Shown here piece after piece: positions 63,013 through 64,000 of a stretch of 64,000 bases of DNA. The DNA is taken from contig NC_134297.1 in the NCBI RefSeq assembly GCF_949628215.1, forward strand, positions 4,216,001-4,280,000, written 5' to 3'. Every line of letters begins with the position of its first letter. Positions within the stretch are counted from its first letter, which is position 1. The stretch comes from Phalacrocorax aristotelis (lineage: Eukaryota; Chordata; Aves; Suliformes; Phalacrocoracidae). The position numbers and the translations under genes are program-made. Below the pieces are notes generated by a model. That model had not been told where the DNA came from. It saw only the letters and a list, made by a program, of their open reading frames with translations, and searched no databases.

Positions 63013-63726
63013 CCCAGGCACTCTAGCAAAAATCAGCAAGCTTTTTCATGAGAGTGTAACTGTGGTAATTAGCATATTTGTCACAAATGTACCAGTGATT
63101 AAAACTGTTTCGGGTTCATTCATGCCTCAGTGGGGAATGTGACGTGAATATGAATATGCATGTACATTTTGATTCTGTATCTCATATCTTCCAAGACAGC
63201 TGCAGGGCAGGGGGGATGGACAAATAGTAGCATTATTCTGGAGTATGTGTGAGTATATCTCACACACTCATGTACAGGGAAAAAATCATAAGATGGTGGT
63301 TAAATAAGTCTTTGTGTCATTTTTATCTATGATTTTCCACTATGAGTCACCATCATTTACATGTTATCTAACACTGAGACTCCCAAGTTTATGTTACTTT
63401 CTGTTCTATTCAATGCTTAGTGGGAGAAATCGACTTCTTGAGGATTATCCAGCCTGCTTGGAAGAGGTCCTCTTGGACCGAAGGAGTTAATGGATTGCTA
63501 AAATAACTGTCATCAGACAATTGTGTTACAAAGAGCAGCAGTTACCAAAATACATTTTAGCCTGCAGCATACAAGAACAATACAGCTATTGTGCTCTAAC
63601 CACAGAACTTGGCACAAAGATAAGCTTGAAAGGGAATCATGTTTTGTTTATTACGGAAGTGATGGAATCCATTGAAAGGTTATTGTTTGATTCCTTTTGA
63701 AGCGAATTCCAGCCCCTTTGTGAAGG

Positions 63727-63756
63727 GTGTTTGCAATCTTTGGGTCAAAGGCAGAA
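63727..63756 (+). promoter_or_regulatory. DR1-like nuclear receptor motif (candidate)
   Basis: GGGTCA-A-AGGCAG at 63,742-63,754 is close to a DR1 (HNF4/RXR type) site. It overlaps CTTTG-GGT-CAAAG, a short inverted repeat of TCF/SOX-like cores, and follows TTGCAAT. Motif match only; function not shown. Confidence -1.
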
Positions 63757-64000
63757 GGGAGTTTATTTAGTGGTGTTACCTTTCACTGCACCAGAGATAG
63801 TCTGGAGGATAAGAAAACCAACCTGCCTCCAGGTGACCCTTCAGAAACCCCTACCAAATCATAATTTCCATCACAAAGGCAAAGACGTAGAAGAGTTTAT
63901 CAGCATTTTCTTACTTTCATCAGAAAACTCACTCCCTAAAACTAAATCCAAGTTTGAAATTAGAACATTTTCCAGTTTTTTCAACAATGGTGAAAAATGC

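Larger units (their letters stand above)
36402..64000 (+). other. UBASH3B: UBASH3B intron 1, 5' portion
   Basis: From the donor to the window end I found no peptide resembling UBASH3B exon 2, which should continue the UBA domain. Intron 1 is therefore at least 27.6 kb here; first introns of this gene are long in other vertebrates. After the GC-rich first ~700 bases it is AT-rich with simple repeats and decayed interspersed repeats, listed separately. The longest open frames do not resemble known proteins. A cluster of overlapping frames at 52,380-52,920, where CpG is locally raised, is open on both strands, which points to composition and not coding. Confidence -1.

Noticed and set aside
36402..64000. 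Search for UBASH3B exon 2
   Set aside because: No translated segment continuing the UBA domain was seen in any frame, so exon 2 is taken to lie beyond the window.

Overview
The window looks like vertebrate nuclear DNA from a sauropsid, most likely a bird. It is AT-rich and non-coding over nearly its whole length, has one CpG island, contains one clear eutherian-style coding exon with a canonical splice donor, and shows only sparse, heavily decayed interspersed repeats. Those repeats look like an old CR1 3' end, L3-like and MIR-like pieces, and the palindromic repeats common in bird and turtle genomes. There are no Alu/B1 or L1 elements, and there is no bacterial gene organisation. The species assignment is inference.

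Layout. Positions 1 to about 35,800 are the 5' intergenic flank of the gene. I found no exon, RNA gene or intact mobile element there, only simple repeats, repeat fossils and stretches that could be conserved regulatory DNA (best candidate 17,700-18,060). A CpG island spans about 35,830-37,080. Inside it lies exon 1 of UBASH3B (Sts-1/TULA-2) on the + strand, with its start codon at 36,241 and splice donor at 36,402. From 36,402 to the end of the window is the 5' part of a very long intron 1. Exon 2 was not found. Intron 1 opens with a six-copy 45-bp GC-rich minisatellite (36,571-36,840), then becomes AT-rich with scattered repeat fossils.

The gene would encode a UBA/SH3/histidine-phosphatase-domain protein that damps tyrosine-kinase signalling. 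Only its first 53 codons, including the start of the UBA domain, are here. Features that could affect its expression are a three-codon upstream ORF whose stop overlaps the main start, a second well-placed in-frame Met at codon 12, the G-rich minisatellite just inside the intron, and a TATA-like element within intron 1 (44,484). Most open frames elsewhere overlap one another on both strands and resemble no protein I know. I treat them as chance. I found no sign of a novel defence, mobile or metabolic system.
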